Shown: positions 48,793 through 62,325 of the stretch, piece by piece | Layout of the letters: each line of letters starts with the position of its first letter | Numbering within the stretch: position 1 is the first letter of the stretch | Source: Kappaphycus alvarezii | Lineage: Eukaryota; Rhodophyta; Florideophyceae; Gigartinales; Solieriaceae | NCBI GenBank assembly: GCA_002205965.3 | Contig: NADL03000598.1 | Span: 280,863 to 344,862, forward strand | Direction: 5' to 3' | DNA: 64,000 nucleotides | The notes under the pieces: generated by a model | The model's database searches: none | What the model was told of the DNA's origin: nothing | What the model saw: the letters and a program-made list of their open reading frames with translations, nothing else | Made by a program: the position numbers and the translations under genes

Positions 48793-51700
48793 TCTTTCCG
48801 CTTGATCCGTCCCTCAACCGTTGACGTTGACGTTGAGGTAATTGCTTTCTCTGTGTTGTTGGTGCTGTTTGTTGTCACTTGTTGCTTTTGGTTATTGTTG
48901 TTGGGTTCTTGTCGTTGTTGGGACCCGTTTGGTGATTGTCAAGCACTCTGTGTGTGGATCCTGAGTGTTTTTGTGGTTATCATTGTGTGTTGTTGGAATC
49001 TTTTGTTTGTGAGAACCAATTTAAGGCTGTCAAGCACTCTGTGTGTGGATCCTGAGTGTTTTTGTGGTTATTATTGTGTGTTAGACTAGAGCATTCATTG
49101 CTTGTGCTCTACTGCTGTTGAGACCTATTTTGTGTTGTCAAGCACTCTGTGTGAGGATCCTGAGTGCTTTGTGGTTTCATTGCTCTGGTCATTGTTGTTG
49201 GTTTGGTTTTCTGTCTCCTTTGTGGTGGTCGTGGTCATTCGACAATTCAAGAGCTCGAGTTTATTGTTTGGAAGTATTGGCCTTGTTGTTTGAGGAGGAA
49301 TCTAGGCCTGGTTGTTACCCCTTGCACTCTTGGAAAGCCTTCACGGCAACGGAAAAGAAGAAGACAGAGTGCGGGTCCGCCAAGTTTGTCCGATTCTCTT
49401 GCCGAATCGTGGTCTTGGCAATCTGTTTTGTGATCCTCTCACCGGCTGTCTCTTTGAGAACAGTGCCTTTGTGTAACGCGAGTTGGACGGACCGTACCAT
49501 ACAAACCCACGCGGTTGATAACGCGAGTTATCAGAAGTCGTAAGACTGAACCCGATTCCCGGTGGGAATCACGGTGTACCAGCCGAGTCGGTCCGTTGCA
49601 GTGGCCCTTTTGCGCGCCGGCGGGACAGAGACGCTCCTCGCTTGAACGATCGATACGTACGCGAAACACCATCGCCCGTGGTCGGAGAGGGAACGACTGT
49701 CTTCTAATTCCTTAATCTGGTAGCATACCGGGTACTAGTGTTCTGCACTTGTATTTTGGTACTGCTGGCTATACTTCTGTTGAGGTATAGATACGTGCTG
49801 TGCACGGAAGGACGAGGCTCATTGGTGACCATGACTGCTTTCACACGATTACGACGGAAGTCAAGCAATACAGCCCGGAAGGAATCGCGCCTGAGTTAGT
49901 ACGGAAAGACTGTGATTGTGGTAAGACGCCCTTTGCTGCGGGGACCTTTCGGGGTAGTGGCTGAAAATTCCTGGCCGTCTACAGGTAAAAGTTGCTGTGC
50001 TTACTCGTGGCACACGGATCGCGCTCAAAGTTGAAAGACCAGCACTGGCCGATATACAAGGGTAGCGCCCTAAGGCACAAATAAAGAGGCGGTAAGAGGT
50101 AAAGAGGAGGAAAACTAAAGAGGTAAAGAGTTGGAAATTAAACACCACGTGTCTTTGAGTAAACGCTGCAAACTTCTTATAGGGAAAGGCTTGCCGTGAC
50201 AAGCGACTATCGTCGCCGGCTTGGGATACCTGAACAGAGGACTTTGCATACTCACTGCATACGTGGTAATAGAGGTTCCAGATACAAAGGGTCTTGGATA
50301 AGAACGTAGTAATGGACGATCGCGGAGGCGGAGTTCGAATTGAAAAGCTCACCAACAATATTTCCATGTTTGGAAGCAGAAGGTGCAGCTTCTTCTCGCC
50401 CTCCGGGAGATTGATGACTACATTGTGGATGACCCGCCTGAAGAATCCGATGACGGGGCTTTCAAATCATGGACTCGGGCCGACCGTAAAGCACGGGCGC
50501 TCATCGGGTTGTCCCTTTGATGAGCACCTTGAGCATGTGCGCGCTGCGGCAACTGCAAAGGAGATGTGGACTATTATTCTCAACACGTTTGAAAGGCATA
50601 CACTCCTCAATTAGCTTGCGGCTCGACGCCGCTTTTACACCGCGGCTATGGACGGTAACGAGAGAGTTTTGCAGTATGTTAACCGTGTGACGCAGCTAGC
50701 AGCGACCCTGAAATCCATGGATGTGACTATTGATGACAAAGAGATAGCCATGGCTGTGCTTAATGGATTGCCACCTCGGTTCGACAATCTCATCGTTGCC
50801 TTGGATGCGCTCGGAAATGAGCACAGGGTGTTTACTTTGGAATTTGTGAAGAGCCGGTTGTTGCAGGAAGAGGAGCGTGCTCAAATGAGAGAGTCAAAAG
50901 GTACAAAATCCAATGCGGCGCTCATATCCAGTGCCCGTCCGAATGACTACGGAGGTAATGCTAGACAGCTGCACCGTACGAACTGCGGTCATTCCGGTCA
51001 TACGGCTGACAGATGCTGGGGCAAAGATGTGAACGGTAAGCGCCCGGAAGCTTCGAGGGGCTATCGTCCACCTGGGTCTCGTAGCGGCAGAGCATCTAAT
51101 AGTCATCGAAACGAAAAGAATCGCCCGAGAAAAGAGCAGCAGGCGTTCGTAGGTGCAAATGTATTTGATTCGACTTATTCCCATCCTTCAGCTGATAGTG
51201 AAGAAAGCATAGATGAGAGTGAAATCGGTTGCCTAATGTCACGAATTAAACAGGCCGGAATTTCGCCCGGAACTTCCTCCTGGTACGCAGATTCGGCATG
51301 TACTTCCCATATGACATACGAGAGGAGTGTTTTCACGAGTTATACCGAATTCTCTGCAGCTTCAGTCGAAATGGGAACTAAAGCCCGGGCTAAGATTGCT
51401 AGGCGAGGTGACGTGGAGCTGACCCTACTAGTGGATGGTTGTCGAAAGCGGTGCATTCTGCGAGATGTTGTCCACGTTCCTACTTTCGAATACTCTCTCA
51501 TTTCTGTAGGCAAAGCGGACATAGAAGGGATCAAAACTGTATTTGAGAACAAATCTATGCAGATGACAAAGAATGGGAAAGCTGTGGCAACTGGAAAAAT
51601 GCTGTGCGATAGCCTTCTTTATGCCATCGACATAGTCCGGAAGATACAAAACGATACCTTGTACTCTGCGAAAGTCACCACACTCTCAACATGGCACGAG

Positions 51701-54130
51701 AAATGGCTCATGTAAGCAAAGAGGGCATTGCATCCATGGTACGGAACAATGTTGTAGACGGGTACAGATAAGTGGCTCGAGTGCATCTGAAGTATGCACA
51801 TCATGCGTTCATGGAAAGGCTCATCGTTCTGCAGTGCCGAAGAAACGTACGAGTGGTAGAGCTGAAGCAATATTAGATCTTGTTCACAGTGACGTTTGCG
51901 GACCTATGGAGGTTTCTTCAGTTGGAGGAGCACGGTACTTTGTGACTTTCAAGGTCGGTCACTCCTCCTGGGTTACCGTCTACATGATGCAGCGAAAATC
52001 AGAGGTCTTTGATAAATATAAACTGTTCAAAGCTCGTAGCGAAGCCCATACTGGCCGCCGGATTGGTATCTTTCGTTTATATCGAGGTGGAGAATGTATG
52101 TCCACTGCATTCAAGGACTATCTGTAGAAAGAGTTAACCACTGAGCCACATGCGCTGGCTCTCTTGTGCCACTGAGCGCATCACAACATGATGAGGATTT
52201 TGTAGGGGTTGGCGTTGGACAGGATGATCAAGTTCAGCGTCCTACACTGGACACAGCCGAGATGGCTACAGCTTCGAGACAAGATATTCAGGGACAATGC
52301 GATGACCAGGCTAATGCTGGAAACGACCCGACGGTCGCCTAAAACGTTGGTACAGATAACGAAATTCCTGAGCCCCCTGATGTGAATGTAGCTCCACGGA
52401 GATCTGAAAGGATTCGAAGGGCCCCAAATGCTTGGTGGAGGTCCAATATATCCTTGACACCTAATGACACGGCTCTCGTCACAAATGTTGTCAACATCTC
52501 GTACCGACACGCGGCGACAGGCCCGGACGCAGACTTTTGGAAGTCTGCCATCGAGTCCGAGCGAGACTCGATCATTCGGAACAAAACATGGAAGTTAGTC
52601 CCACGTTTGGAGGCCTCAAATATTCTGACTCCAAAATGGTGTTTGCAATAAAAGATGCCCAGGACTCCAACGGTGGCTTTTCTCGAAAATCGAAGGCGCG
52701 TCTTGTCGCTCGTGGATTCCAACAGGTCAAAGGGGTAGATTATAATGAGACATACGCCCCTGTCGTGAAGCTCACGTCAATTCGGGTGCTTTTGGCACTT
52801 GTTGCGCATCAGGATCTGGAGCTGCATCAAATGGACGTAAAGACGGCATTTCTGAACGGTGATGTGGAAGAGGACGTGTACATGGAGCAGCCTGATGGGT
52901 TTAAAGACACCTCGAAACCGAATCATGTCTGCAAGTTTCTGAAGGCCTTGTATGGTTTGAAACAGGCACATAGGCGGTGGCACCAGAAAATCGATGATTT
53001 CTTGTTGATGGGCTCAAGTTCAAAAGTAGCACTAATGATCCCTGTTTTTGTAAAATTTGACCCACCTCCGACTCAATCATGATTATCCTCCTGTATGTTG
53101 ATGACTTGCTGCTTGCAGGAAACAACGTGGAGGCTATTGCATGGATGAAGGGGGAGCTGAACCGCCGTTTTGAAATGAAAGATTTGGGAGAGGCGAAAAT
53201 GGTTGTTGGCCTTGAAATTTCTCGCCGGAGATCCGAACGCTCCTTGTGTTTATCCCAGCCACGGTTTAGACAGCGTTCTAGAGCGATTTGGAATGCAGAA
53301 TTGTAGACCTGTTCCAACTCCTATGAATATTAACACTGACGAGTTGAACGTGGATCGGTCGGGATATACGGGTAATGATGCTCGGACAGATGCTCCATAC
53401 AGGAGCGCTATTGGAGCTCTCATGTATTTGTCTGTTGGAACACGACCTGATATATCTTATGCGGTGGGTAAACTTGCACGTTTTTGCGAGGAACCAAGAG
53501 AGAAGCATTGGTTAGCAGTAAAAAGAGTGTTAAGGTATCTTGCTGGGACCAAAGATTTAGGTCTTGTGTTCCAAGGGAATGCTGAGCTGGGCTTGTCTGC
53601 ATATTGTGACTCGGATTGGGCCGGAGATGTGTCCGATCGCAAATCGACGAGTGGTTTCGTGTTTCGTATGGCTGGAAGTGGGGTAAGTTGGTGCTCGCGA
53701 AAGCAAACGGTTGTCGCAGCTTCGTCATGTGAGGCCGAATACATTTCGTTAACTGCAGCAAGTAAAGAGGCAATATGGCTGAGACGTGTCGTTCGGGATA
53801 TCCTTGAAACCTGGACATCGCTGGGCGTGAAAGCACTTGGAATTGATCATGCTACTACAATATACAGCGATAACCAGGGGGCTATGGAGCTCGCTCGAAA
53901 CGAAAGCACCAACAGACGCAACAAGCACATTGATATTGCATACCACTTTGTAAGAGATGCAGTTGTGCGTAAAGAGGTGGATTTGGTGTACGTGCCAACA
54001 AGTGAAAATGTTGCTGACGCCTTGACGAAACCACTAGGGCGAGTTCAGATGACAAAACTTGTTAGAATGATTGTAATGGGTAGGAAGGGGGGCATAAATT
54101 AATCTAAAAAACAATGTGATCGAGGGGGAG
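48766..54130 (+). mobile_element. Array unit 3 internal region: gag-pol, broken
   Basis: The best-preserved unit for gag and protease. Parts: leader with triple repeat (48939, 49030, 49138), gag (about 50310-51170) with zinc knuckle region NCGHSGHTADRCWGKD, protease region (WYADSACTSHMTYERS near 51280), pre-integrase (about 51400-51750), integrase portion (about 51860-52130), linker (about 52190-52380), reverse transcriptase (about 52540-53300; KTAFLNGDVEEDVYMEQPDG near 52840) and RNase H (about 53560-54100). A purine tract precedes LTR4. Several breaks remain. Confidence 0.92.
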
Positions 54131-55355
54131 TGTTGAAAAAGTGATAGAATGCATGCGATCCCATGGTTTTTAGTTGCCACCTGGACACGTGTACACTTGT
54201 AGCATGAAAATGCGAGTTGCACCCTTCTTCGGTGTGCACACCTATGACACGTGTAAAATGGGCCAAACCGAAAGTTGCCTGGGACGAAAGCCCATTTTCG
54301 GCAACTCAAAATCACGGCGCATTTTGCCATTTTTCAAACCACTTGGTATTCTGCCCTCTGATTGGCTGCTAGATACGCCTCCATACCACTCATATCGCTA
54401 CAAGTGGCGTATCTGAGCTGATCATTGTGGAGCATTCTGACACTTGGCATGTTATGGTTGGTTGATGGTTTGTCTCTCTTCTAGGCTCAAAATACTGTAC
54501 ACAGTGTGGCATACGTGTACTGTCATGGTGGCATACGTGTACTGTCTCCTCTCTGTCGTACGTGTACATTATTATAGGTGTCGTACGTGTACAAGTAAAC
54601 AGTGGTTTCTATATTTATCCTATAGTTGCCTGGACTGGCTGCATACGGCTTACACTATACTCATTATACTGGCTGCGTACAAATCACTCTTGCACAAGTA
54701 TGCAGCCAAAGTATGTTGATGCAGCCACGTTGCTTCTACAGTATTGCACGTATGGCACGTAAGGCTTAATTCACGTTGAATGGCCTGCATGAGATTTACG
54801 TACTGTTACGTAGCAAAGTGAGACAAGCCCGCCGAAAATTGTTTTCTACTCTCTTGATATATTAAGTTCCCGCCTTTGGGTTTTGTTACAGGGCGAGAGA
54901 TTACAGTTGCATAGGCGGGGTACGTAAGGCATAATTCACGGGTTGACTGTTTTATTATATGTTTACGTAACAGAACGTGCATGGCTAGCATGAACGTAAT
55001 GTTACACGTTTTGAATATTGGTAATTATGAATTTCCCGCGCATGCAAATGAGGGATTCTGAGGCATCTTGGCTTGGGTAGGCTATAGGATCAACAAAGAT
55101 AGTACTGCAAATGTAGATGTTGTTACTTTCATTTTGCTTCACAAAGCCGAAGTGAGTACCGGCAAACAGTATATAGTTTGTAGCCTAATAGCTCATCCAA
55201 GTAAAGAAGAGGTACGGACTTGCCTTTGATTTCAACACCAACCTCACCCTTGCCGTTCTATCTCCTTTCTGTTTCCTTTCTCCACCCGCACTCCTTCCCT
55301 ACATTCCTTTTCATTCTCTCTCTTCATCCGTCACCATCCCCTGTTTCGTATATCA
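54131..55355 (+). repeat. Array LTR4
   Basis: About 1225 bp. It has four TACGTGTAC-type repeats rather than three, which accounts for the extra length. Its 3' end is variant: it reads TATATCA and runs directly into polymerase sequence rather than a primer-binding site. Confidence 0.85.
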
Positions 55356-58300
55356 AGATGTTGTCCACGTTCCTACTTTCGAATACTCTCTCATTTCTGT
55401 AGGCAAAGCGGACATAGAAGGGATCAAAACTGTATTTGAGAACAAATCTATGCAGATGACAAAGAATGGGAAAGCTGTGGCAACTGGAAAAAAGCTGTGC
55501 GATAGCCTTCTTTATGCCATCGACATAGTCCGGAAGATACAAAACGATACCTTGTACTCTGCGAAAGTCACCACACTCTTAACATGGCACGAGAGAATGG
55601 CTCATGTAAGCAAAGAGGGCATTGCATCCATGGTACGGAACAATGTTGTAGACGGCGTACAGATCAGTGGCTCGAGTGCATCTGAAGTATGCACATCATG
55701 CGTTCATGGAAAGGCTCATCGTTCTGCAGTGCCGAAGAAAGGTACGAGTGGTAGAGCTGAAGCAATATTAGATCTTGTTCACAGTGACGTTTGCGGACCT
55801 ATGGAGGTTTCTTCAGTTGGAGGAGCACGGTACTTTGTGACTTTCAAGGACGGTCACTCCTCCTGGGTTACAGTCTACATGATGCAGCGAAATCAGAGGT
55901 CTTTTATAGATATAAACTGTTCCAAGCTCGTAGCGAAGCCCATACTGGGCGCCGCATTGGTATCTTTCGCTCATATCGAGGTGGAGAATGTATGTCCACT
56001 GCATTCAAGGACTATCTTGCTGCGTGGCGGAACAAAACATGAGCTTAGTGCAGTGGAGTCACCTGAACAGAATGGTGTTTCTGAGCGGCTGAACCGAACT
56101 CTGATGGATCTGGCTCGGTCAATGCTACATGCAAAGAGTCTGCCAAAACAGTTCTGGGCCGAAGCTCTGGCGACTGCTGTATACATTCGAATCAGAGTTA
56201 CAACTCGCGCACTTCCAAGCCACACGACCCGCATCATATGTGGTACGGGCGCAAGCCCAATTTGTCGCACCTTCGTACGTTCGGAAGTAAATGTTGGTAC
56301 ACCATCCCGGCAAGCCAGTTGAGTAACCTCGACTACCGAGCACGGGAAGCAATTATGCTTGGATATGCGGAAGCCAGCAAAGCTTACAAACTGTGGGATC
56401 CTGAATTACACAAGGTAGTTGTTTCCAGAGATGTCAGATTCAGTAGGAGCGAAACCCGCAACTCCGAAATAAATGAAAACGGATCAGATGAGCGTCTCGC
56501 AATTAGCTCTGATGAGGATCTTGTAGGGGTTGGCGTTGGACAGGATGATCAAGTTCAGCGTCCTACACTGGACACAGCCGAGATGGCTACAGCTTCGAGA
56601 CAAGATATTCAGGGACAAAGCGATGACCAGGCTAATGCTGGAAACGACCCGACGGTCGCTAAAACGTTGGTACAGATAACGAAATCCCTGAGCCCCTGAT
56701 GTGAATGTAGCTCCACGGAGATCTGAAAGGATTCGAAGGGCCCCAAATGCTTGGTGGAGGTCCAATATATCCTTGACACCTAATGACACGGCTCTCGTCA
56801 CAAATGTTGTCAACATCTCGTACCGACACGCGGCGACAGGCCGGACGCAGACTTTTGGAAGTCTGCCATCGAGTCCGAGCGAGACTCGATCATTCGGAAC
56901 AAAACATGGAAGTTAGTCCCACGTTTGGAGGCCTCAAATATTCTGACTCCAAAATGGGTGTTTGCAATAAAAGATGCCCAGGACTCCAACGGTGGCTTTT
57001 CTCGAAAATCGAAGGCGCGTCTTGTCGCTCGTGGATTCCAACAGGTCAAAGGGGTAGATTATAATGAGACATACGCCCCTGTCGTGAAGCTCACGTCAAT
57101 TCGGGTGCTTTTGGCACTTGTTGCGCATCAGGATCTGGAGCTGCATCAAATGGACGTAAGACGGCATTTCTGAACGGTGATGTGGAAGAGGACGTGTACA
57201 TGGAGCAGCCTGATGGGTTTAAAGACACCTCGAAACCGAATCATGTCTGCAAGTTTCTGAAGGCCTTGTATGGTTTGAAACAGGCACATAGGCGGTGGCA
57301 CCAGAAAATCGATGATTTTCTTGTTGATGGGCTCAAGTTCAAAAGTAGCACTAATGATCCCTGTGTTTGTAAAATTTGACCCATCCTCCGACTCAATCAT
57401 GATTATCCTCCTGTATGTTGATGACTTGCTGCTTGCAGGAAACAACGTGGAGGCTATTGCATGGATGAAGGGGGAGCTGAACCGCCGTTTTGAAATGAAA
57501 GATTTGGGAGAGGCGAAAATGGTTGTTGGCCTTGAAATTTCTCGCCGGAGATCCGAACGCTCCTTGTGTTTATCCCAGCCACGGTTTGTAGACAGCGTTC
57601 TAGAGCGATTTGGAATGCAGAATTGTAGACCTGTTCCAACTCCTATGAATATTAACACTGACGAGTTGAACGTGGATCGGTCGGGATATACGGGTAATGA
57701 TGCTCGGACAGATGCTCCATACAGGAGCGCTATTGGAGCTCTCATGTATTTGTCTGTTGGAACACGACCTGATATATCTTATGCGGTGGGTAAACTTGCA
57801 CGTTTTTGCGAGGAACCAAGAGAGAAGCATTGGTTAGCAGTAAAAAGAGTGTTAAGGTATCTTGCTGGGACCAAAGATTTAGGTCTTGTGTTCCAAGGGA
57901 ATGCTGAGCTGGCTTGTCTGCATATTGTGACTCGGATTGGGCCGGAGATGTGTCCGATCGCAAATCGACGAGTGGTTTCGTGTTTCGTATGGCTGGAAGT
58001 GGGGTAAGTTGGTGCTCGCGAAAGCAAACGGTTGTCGCAGCTTCGTCATGTGAGGCCGAATACATTTCGTTAACTGCAGCAAGTAAAGAGGCAATATGGC
58101 TGAGACGTGTCGTTCGGGATATCCTTGAAACCTGGACATCGCTGGGCGTGAAAGCACTTGGAATTGATCATGCTACTACAATATACAGCGATAACCAGGG
58201 GGCTATGGAGCTCGCTCGAAACGAAAGCACCAACAGACGCAACAAGCACATTGATATTGCATACCACTTTGTAAGAGATGCAGTTGTGCGTAAAGAGGTG

Positions 58301-58452
58301 GATTTGGTGTACGTGCCAACAAGTGAAAATGTTGCTGACGCCTTGACGAAACCACTAGGGCGAGTTCAGATGACAAAACTTGTTAGAATGATTGTAATGG
58401 GTAGGAAGGGGGAGCATAAATTAATCTAAAAAACAATGTGATCGAGGGGGAG
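55356..58452 (+). mobile_element. Array unit 4 internal region: pol only, broken
   Basis: A short-form unit without leader, primer-binding site, gag or protease. Parts: pre-integrase (FEYSLISVGKADIEGIKT near 55376), integrase (about 55600-56300; LVHSDVCGPMEV near 55775), linker (about 56480-56700), reverse transcriptase (about 56850-57700; ILLYVDDLLLAGN near 57405) and RNase H (about 57790-58430). A purine tract precedes LTR5. Several breaks. Confidence 0.9.
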
Positions 58453-59656
58453 TGTTGAAAAAGTGATAGAATGCATGCGATCCCATGGTTTTTAGTTGCC
58501 ACCTGGACACGTGTACACTTGTAGCATGAAAATGCGAGTTGCACCCTTCTTCGGTGTGCACACCTATGACACGTGTAAAATGGGCCAAACCGAAAGTTGC
58601 CTGGGACGAAAGCCCATTTTCGGCAACTCAAAATCACGGCGCATTTTGCCATTTTTCAAACCACTTGGTATTCTGCCCTCTGATTGGCTGCTAGATACGC
58701 CTCCATACCACTCATATCGCTACAAGTGGCGATATCTGAGCTGATCATTGTGGAGCATTCTGACACTTGGCATGTTATGGTTGGTTGATGGTTTGTCTCT
58801 CTTCTAGGCTCAAAATACTGTACACAGTGTGGCATACGTGTACTGTCTCCTCTCTGTCGTACGTGTACATTATTATAGGTGTCGTACGTGTACAAGTAAA
58901 CAGTGGTTTCTATATTTATCCTATAGTTGCCTGGACTGGCTGCATACGGCTTACACTATACTCATTATACTGGCTGCGTACAAATCACTCTTGCACAAGT
59001 ATGCAGCCAAAGTATGTTGATGCAGCCACGTTGCTTCTACAGTATTGCACGTATGGCACGTAAGGCTTAATTCACGTTGAATGGCCTGCATGAGATTTAC
59101 GTACTGTTACGTAGCAAAGTGAGACAAGCCCGCCGAAAATTGTTTTCTACTCTCATGATATATTGAGTTCCCGCCTTTGGGTTTTGTTACAGGGCGAGAG
59201 ATTACAGTTGCATAGGCGGGGTACGTAAGGCATAATTCACGGGTTGACTGTTTATTATATGTTTACGTAACAGAACGTGCATGGCTAGCATGAACGTAAT
59301 GTTACTCACGTTTTGAATATTGGTAATTATGAATTTCCCGCGCATGCAAATGAGGGATTCTGAGGCATCTTGGCTTGGGTAGGCTATAGGATCAACAAAG
59401 ATAGTACTGCAAATGTAGATTTGCTACTTTCATTTTGCTTTCACAAAGCCGAAGTGAGTACCGGCAAACAGTATATAGTTGTAGTCTAATAGCTCATCCA
59501 AGTAAAGAAGAGGTACGGACTTGCCTTTGATTTCAACACCAACCTCACCCTTGCCGTTCTATCTCCTTTCTGTTTCCTTTCTCCACCTGCACTCCTTCCC
59601 TACATTCCTTTTCATTCTCTCTCTTCATCCGTCACCATCCCCTGTTTCGTATATCA
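58453..59656 (+). repeat. Array LTR5
   Basis: About 1204 bp with three TACGTGTAC repeats. It has the same variant 3' end as LTR4, so the two share a common origin in this form. Confidence 0.87.
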
Positions 59657-62325
59657 AGATGTTGTCCACGTTCCTACTTTCGAATACTCTCTCATTTCTG
59701 TAGGCAAAGCGGACATAGAAGGGATCAAAACTGTATTTGAGAACAAATCTATGCAGATGACAAAGAATGGGAAAGCTGTGGCAACTGGAAAAATGCTGTG
59801 CGATAGCCTTCTTTATGCCATCGACATAGTCCGGAAGATACAAAACGATACCTTGTACTCTGCGAAAGTCACCACACTCTTAACATGGCACGAGAGAATG
59901 GCTCATGTAAGCAAAGAGGGCATTGCATCCATGGTACGGAACAATGTTGTAGACGGCGTACAGATCAGTGGCTCGAGTGCATCTGAAGTATGCACATCAT
60001 GCGTTCATGGAAAGGCTCATCGTTCTGCAGTGCCGAAGAAAGGTACGAGTGGTAGAGCTGAAGCAATATTAGATCTTGTTCACAGTGACGTTTGCGGACC
60101 TATGGAGGTTTCTTCAGTTGGAGGAGCACGGTACTTTGTGACTTTCAAGGACGGTCACTCCTCCTGGGTTACCGTCTACATGATGCAGCGAAAATCAGAG
60201 GTCTTTTATAGATATAAACTGTTCCAAGCTCGTAGCGAAGCCCATACTGGGCGCCGCATTGGTATCTTTCGCTCATATCGAGGTGGAAAATGTATGTCCA
60301 CTGCATTCAAGGACTATCTGTAGAAAGAGTTAAACCACTGAGCCACATGCGCTGGCTCTCTTGTGCCACTGAGCGCATCACAACATGATGAGGATTTGTA
60401 GGGGTTGGCGTTGACAGGATGATCAAGTTCAGCGTCCTACACTGGACACAGCCGAGATGGCTACAGCTTCGAGACAAGATATTCAGGGACAAAGCGATGA
60501 CCAGGCTAATGCTGGAAACGACCCGACGGTCGCTGAAAACGTTGGTATAGATAACGAAATCCTGAGCCCTGATGTGAATGCAGCTCCACGGAGATCTTGA
60601 AAGGGTTCGAAGGGCCCCAAATGCTTGGTGGAGGTCCAATATATCCTTGACACCTAATGACACGGCGCTCGTCACAAATGTTGTCAACATCTCGTACCGA
60701 CACGCGGCGACAGGCCCGGACGCAGATTTTTGGAAGTCTGCCATCGAGTCCGAGCGAGACTCGATCATTCGGAACAAAACATGGAAGTTAGTCCCACGTT
60801 TGGAGGCCTCAAATATTCTGACTCCAAAATGGGTGTTTGCAATAAAAGATGCCCAGGACTCCAACGGTGGCTTTTCTCGAAAATCGAAGGCGCGTCTTGT
60901 CGCTCGTGGATTCCAACAGGTCAAAGGGGTAGATTATAATGAGACATACGCCCCTGTCGTGAAGCTCACGTCAATTCGGGTGCTTTTGGCACTTGTTGCG
61001 CATCAGGATCTGGAGCTGCATCAAATGGACGTAAGACGGCATTTCTGAACGGTGATGTGGAAGAGGACGTGTACATGGAGCAGCCTGATGGGTTTAAAGA
61101 CACCTCGAAACCGAATCATGTCTGCAAGTTTCTGAAGGCCTTGTATGGTTTGAAACAGGCACATAGGCGGTGGCACCAGAAAATCGATGATTTTCTTGTT
61201 GATGGGCTCAAGTTCAAAAGTAGCACTAATGATCCCTGTGTTTATGTAAAATTTGACCCAACCTCCGACTCAATCATGATTATCCTCCTGTATGTTGATG
61301 ACTTGCTGCTTGCAGGAAACAACGTGGAGGCCATGGATGAAGGGGGAGCTGAACCGCCGTTTTGAAATGAAAGATTTGGGAGAGGCGAAAATGGTTGTTG
61401 GCCTTGAAATTTCTCGCCGGAGATCCGAACGCTCCTTGTGTTTATCCCAGCCACGGTTTGTAGACAGCGTTCTAGAGCGATTTGGAATGCAGAATTGTAG
61501 ACCTGTTCCAACTCCTATGAATATTAACACTGACGAGTTGAACGTGGATCGGTCGGGATATCGGGTAATGATGCTCGGACAGATGCTCCATACAGGAGCG
61601 CTATTGGAGCTCTCATGTATTTGTCTGTTGGAACACGACCTGATATATCTTATGCGGTGGGTAAACTTGCACGTTTTTGCGAGGAACCAAGAGAGAAGCA
61701 TTGGTTAGCAGTAAAAAGAGTGTTAAGGTATCTTGCTGGGACCAAAGATTTAGGTCTTGTGTTCCAAGGGAATGCTGAGCTGGGCTTGTCTGCATATTGT
61801 GACTCGGATTGGGCCGGAGATGTGTCCGATCGCAAATCGACGAGTGGTTTCGTGTTTCGTATGGCTGGAAGTGGGGTAAGTTGGTGCTCGCGAAAGCAAA
61901 CGGTTGTCGCAGCTTCGTCATGTGAGGCCGAATACATTTCGTTAACTGCAGCAAGTAAAGAGGCAATATGGCTGAGACGTGTCGTTCGGGATATCCTTGA
62001 AACCTGGACATCGCTGGGCGTGAAAGCACTTGGAATTGATCATGCTACTACAATATACAGCGATAACCAGGGGGCTATGGAGCTCGCTCGAAACGAAAGC
62101 ACCAACAGACGCAACAAGCACATTGATATTGCATACCACTTTGTAAGAGATGCAGTTGTGCGTAAAGAGGTGGATTTGGTGTACGTGCCAACAAGTGAAA
62201 ATGTTGCTGACGCCTTGACGAAACCACTAGGGCGAGTTCAGATGACAAAACTTGTTAGATGATTGTAATGGGTAGGAAGGGGGAGCATAAATTAATCTAA
62301 AAAAAAACAATGTGATCGAGGGGAG
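59657..62325 (+). mobile_element. Array unit 5 internal region: pol only, broken
   Basis: The same short form as unit 4 at its start, but with further shortening in the middle. Parts: pre-integrase (about 59660-59980), integrase portion (about 60020-60310), linker (about 60400-60600), reverse transcriptase (about 60740-61560) and RNase H (about 61640-62265). A purine tract GAGGGGAG precedes LTR6. Several breaks. Confidence 0.9.

Noticed and set aside
57146-57745. Long minus-strand ORF (about 199 codons) opposite the reverse transcriptase, and similar ones in every array unit
   Set aside because: It is the antisense shadow of the polymerase; it recurs in each unit only because the units are near-identical.
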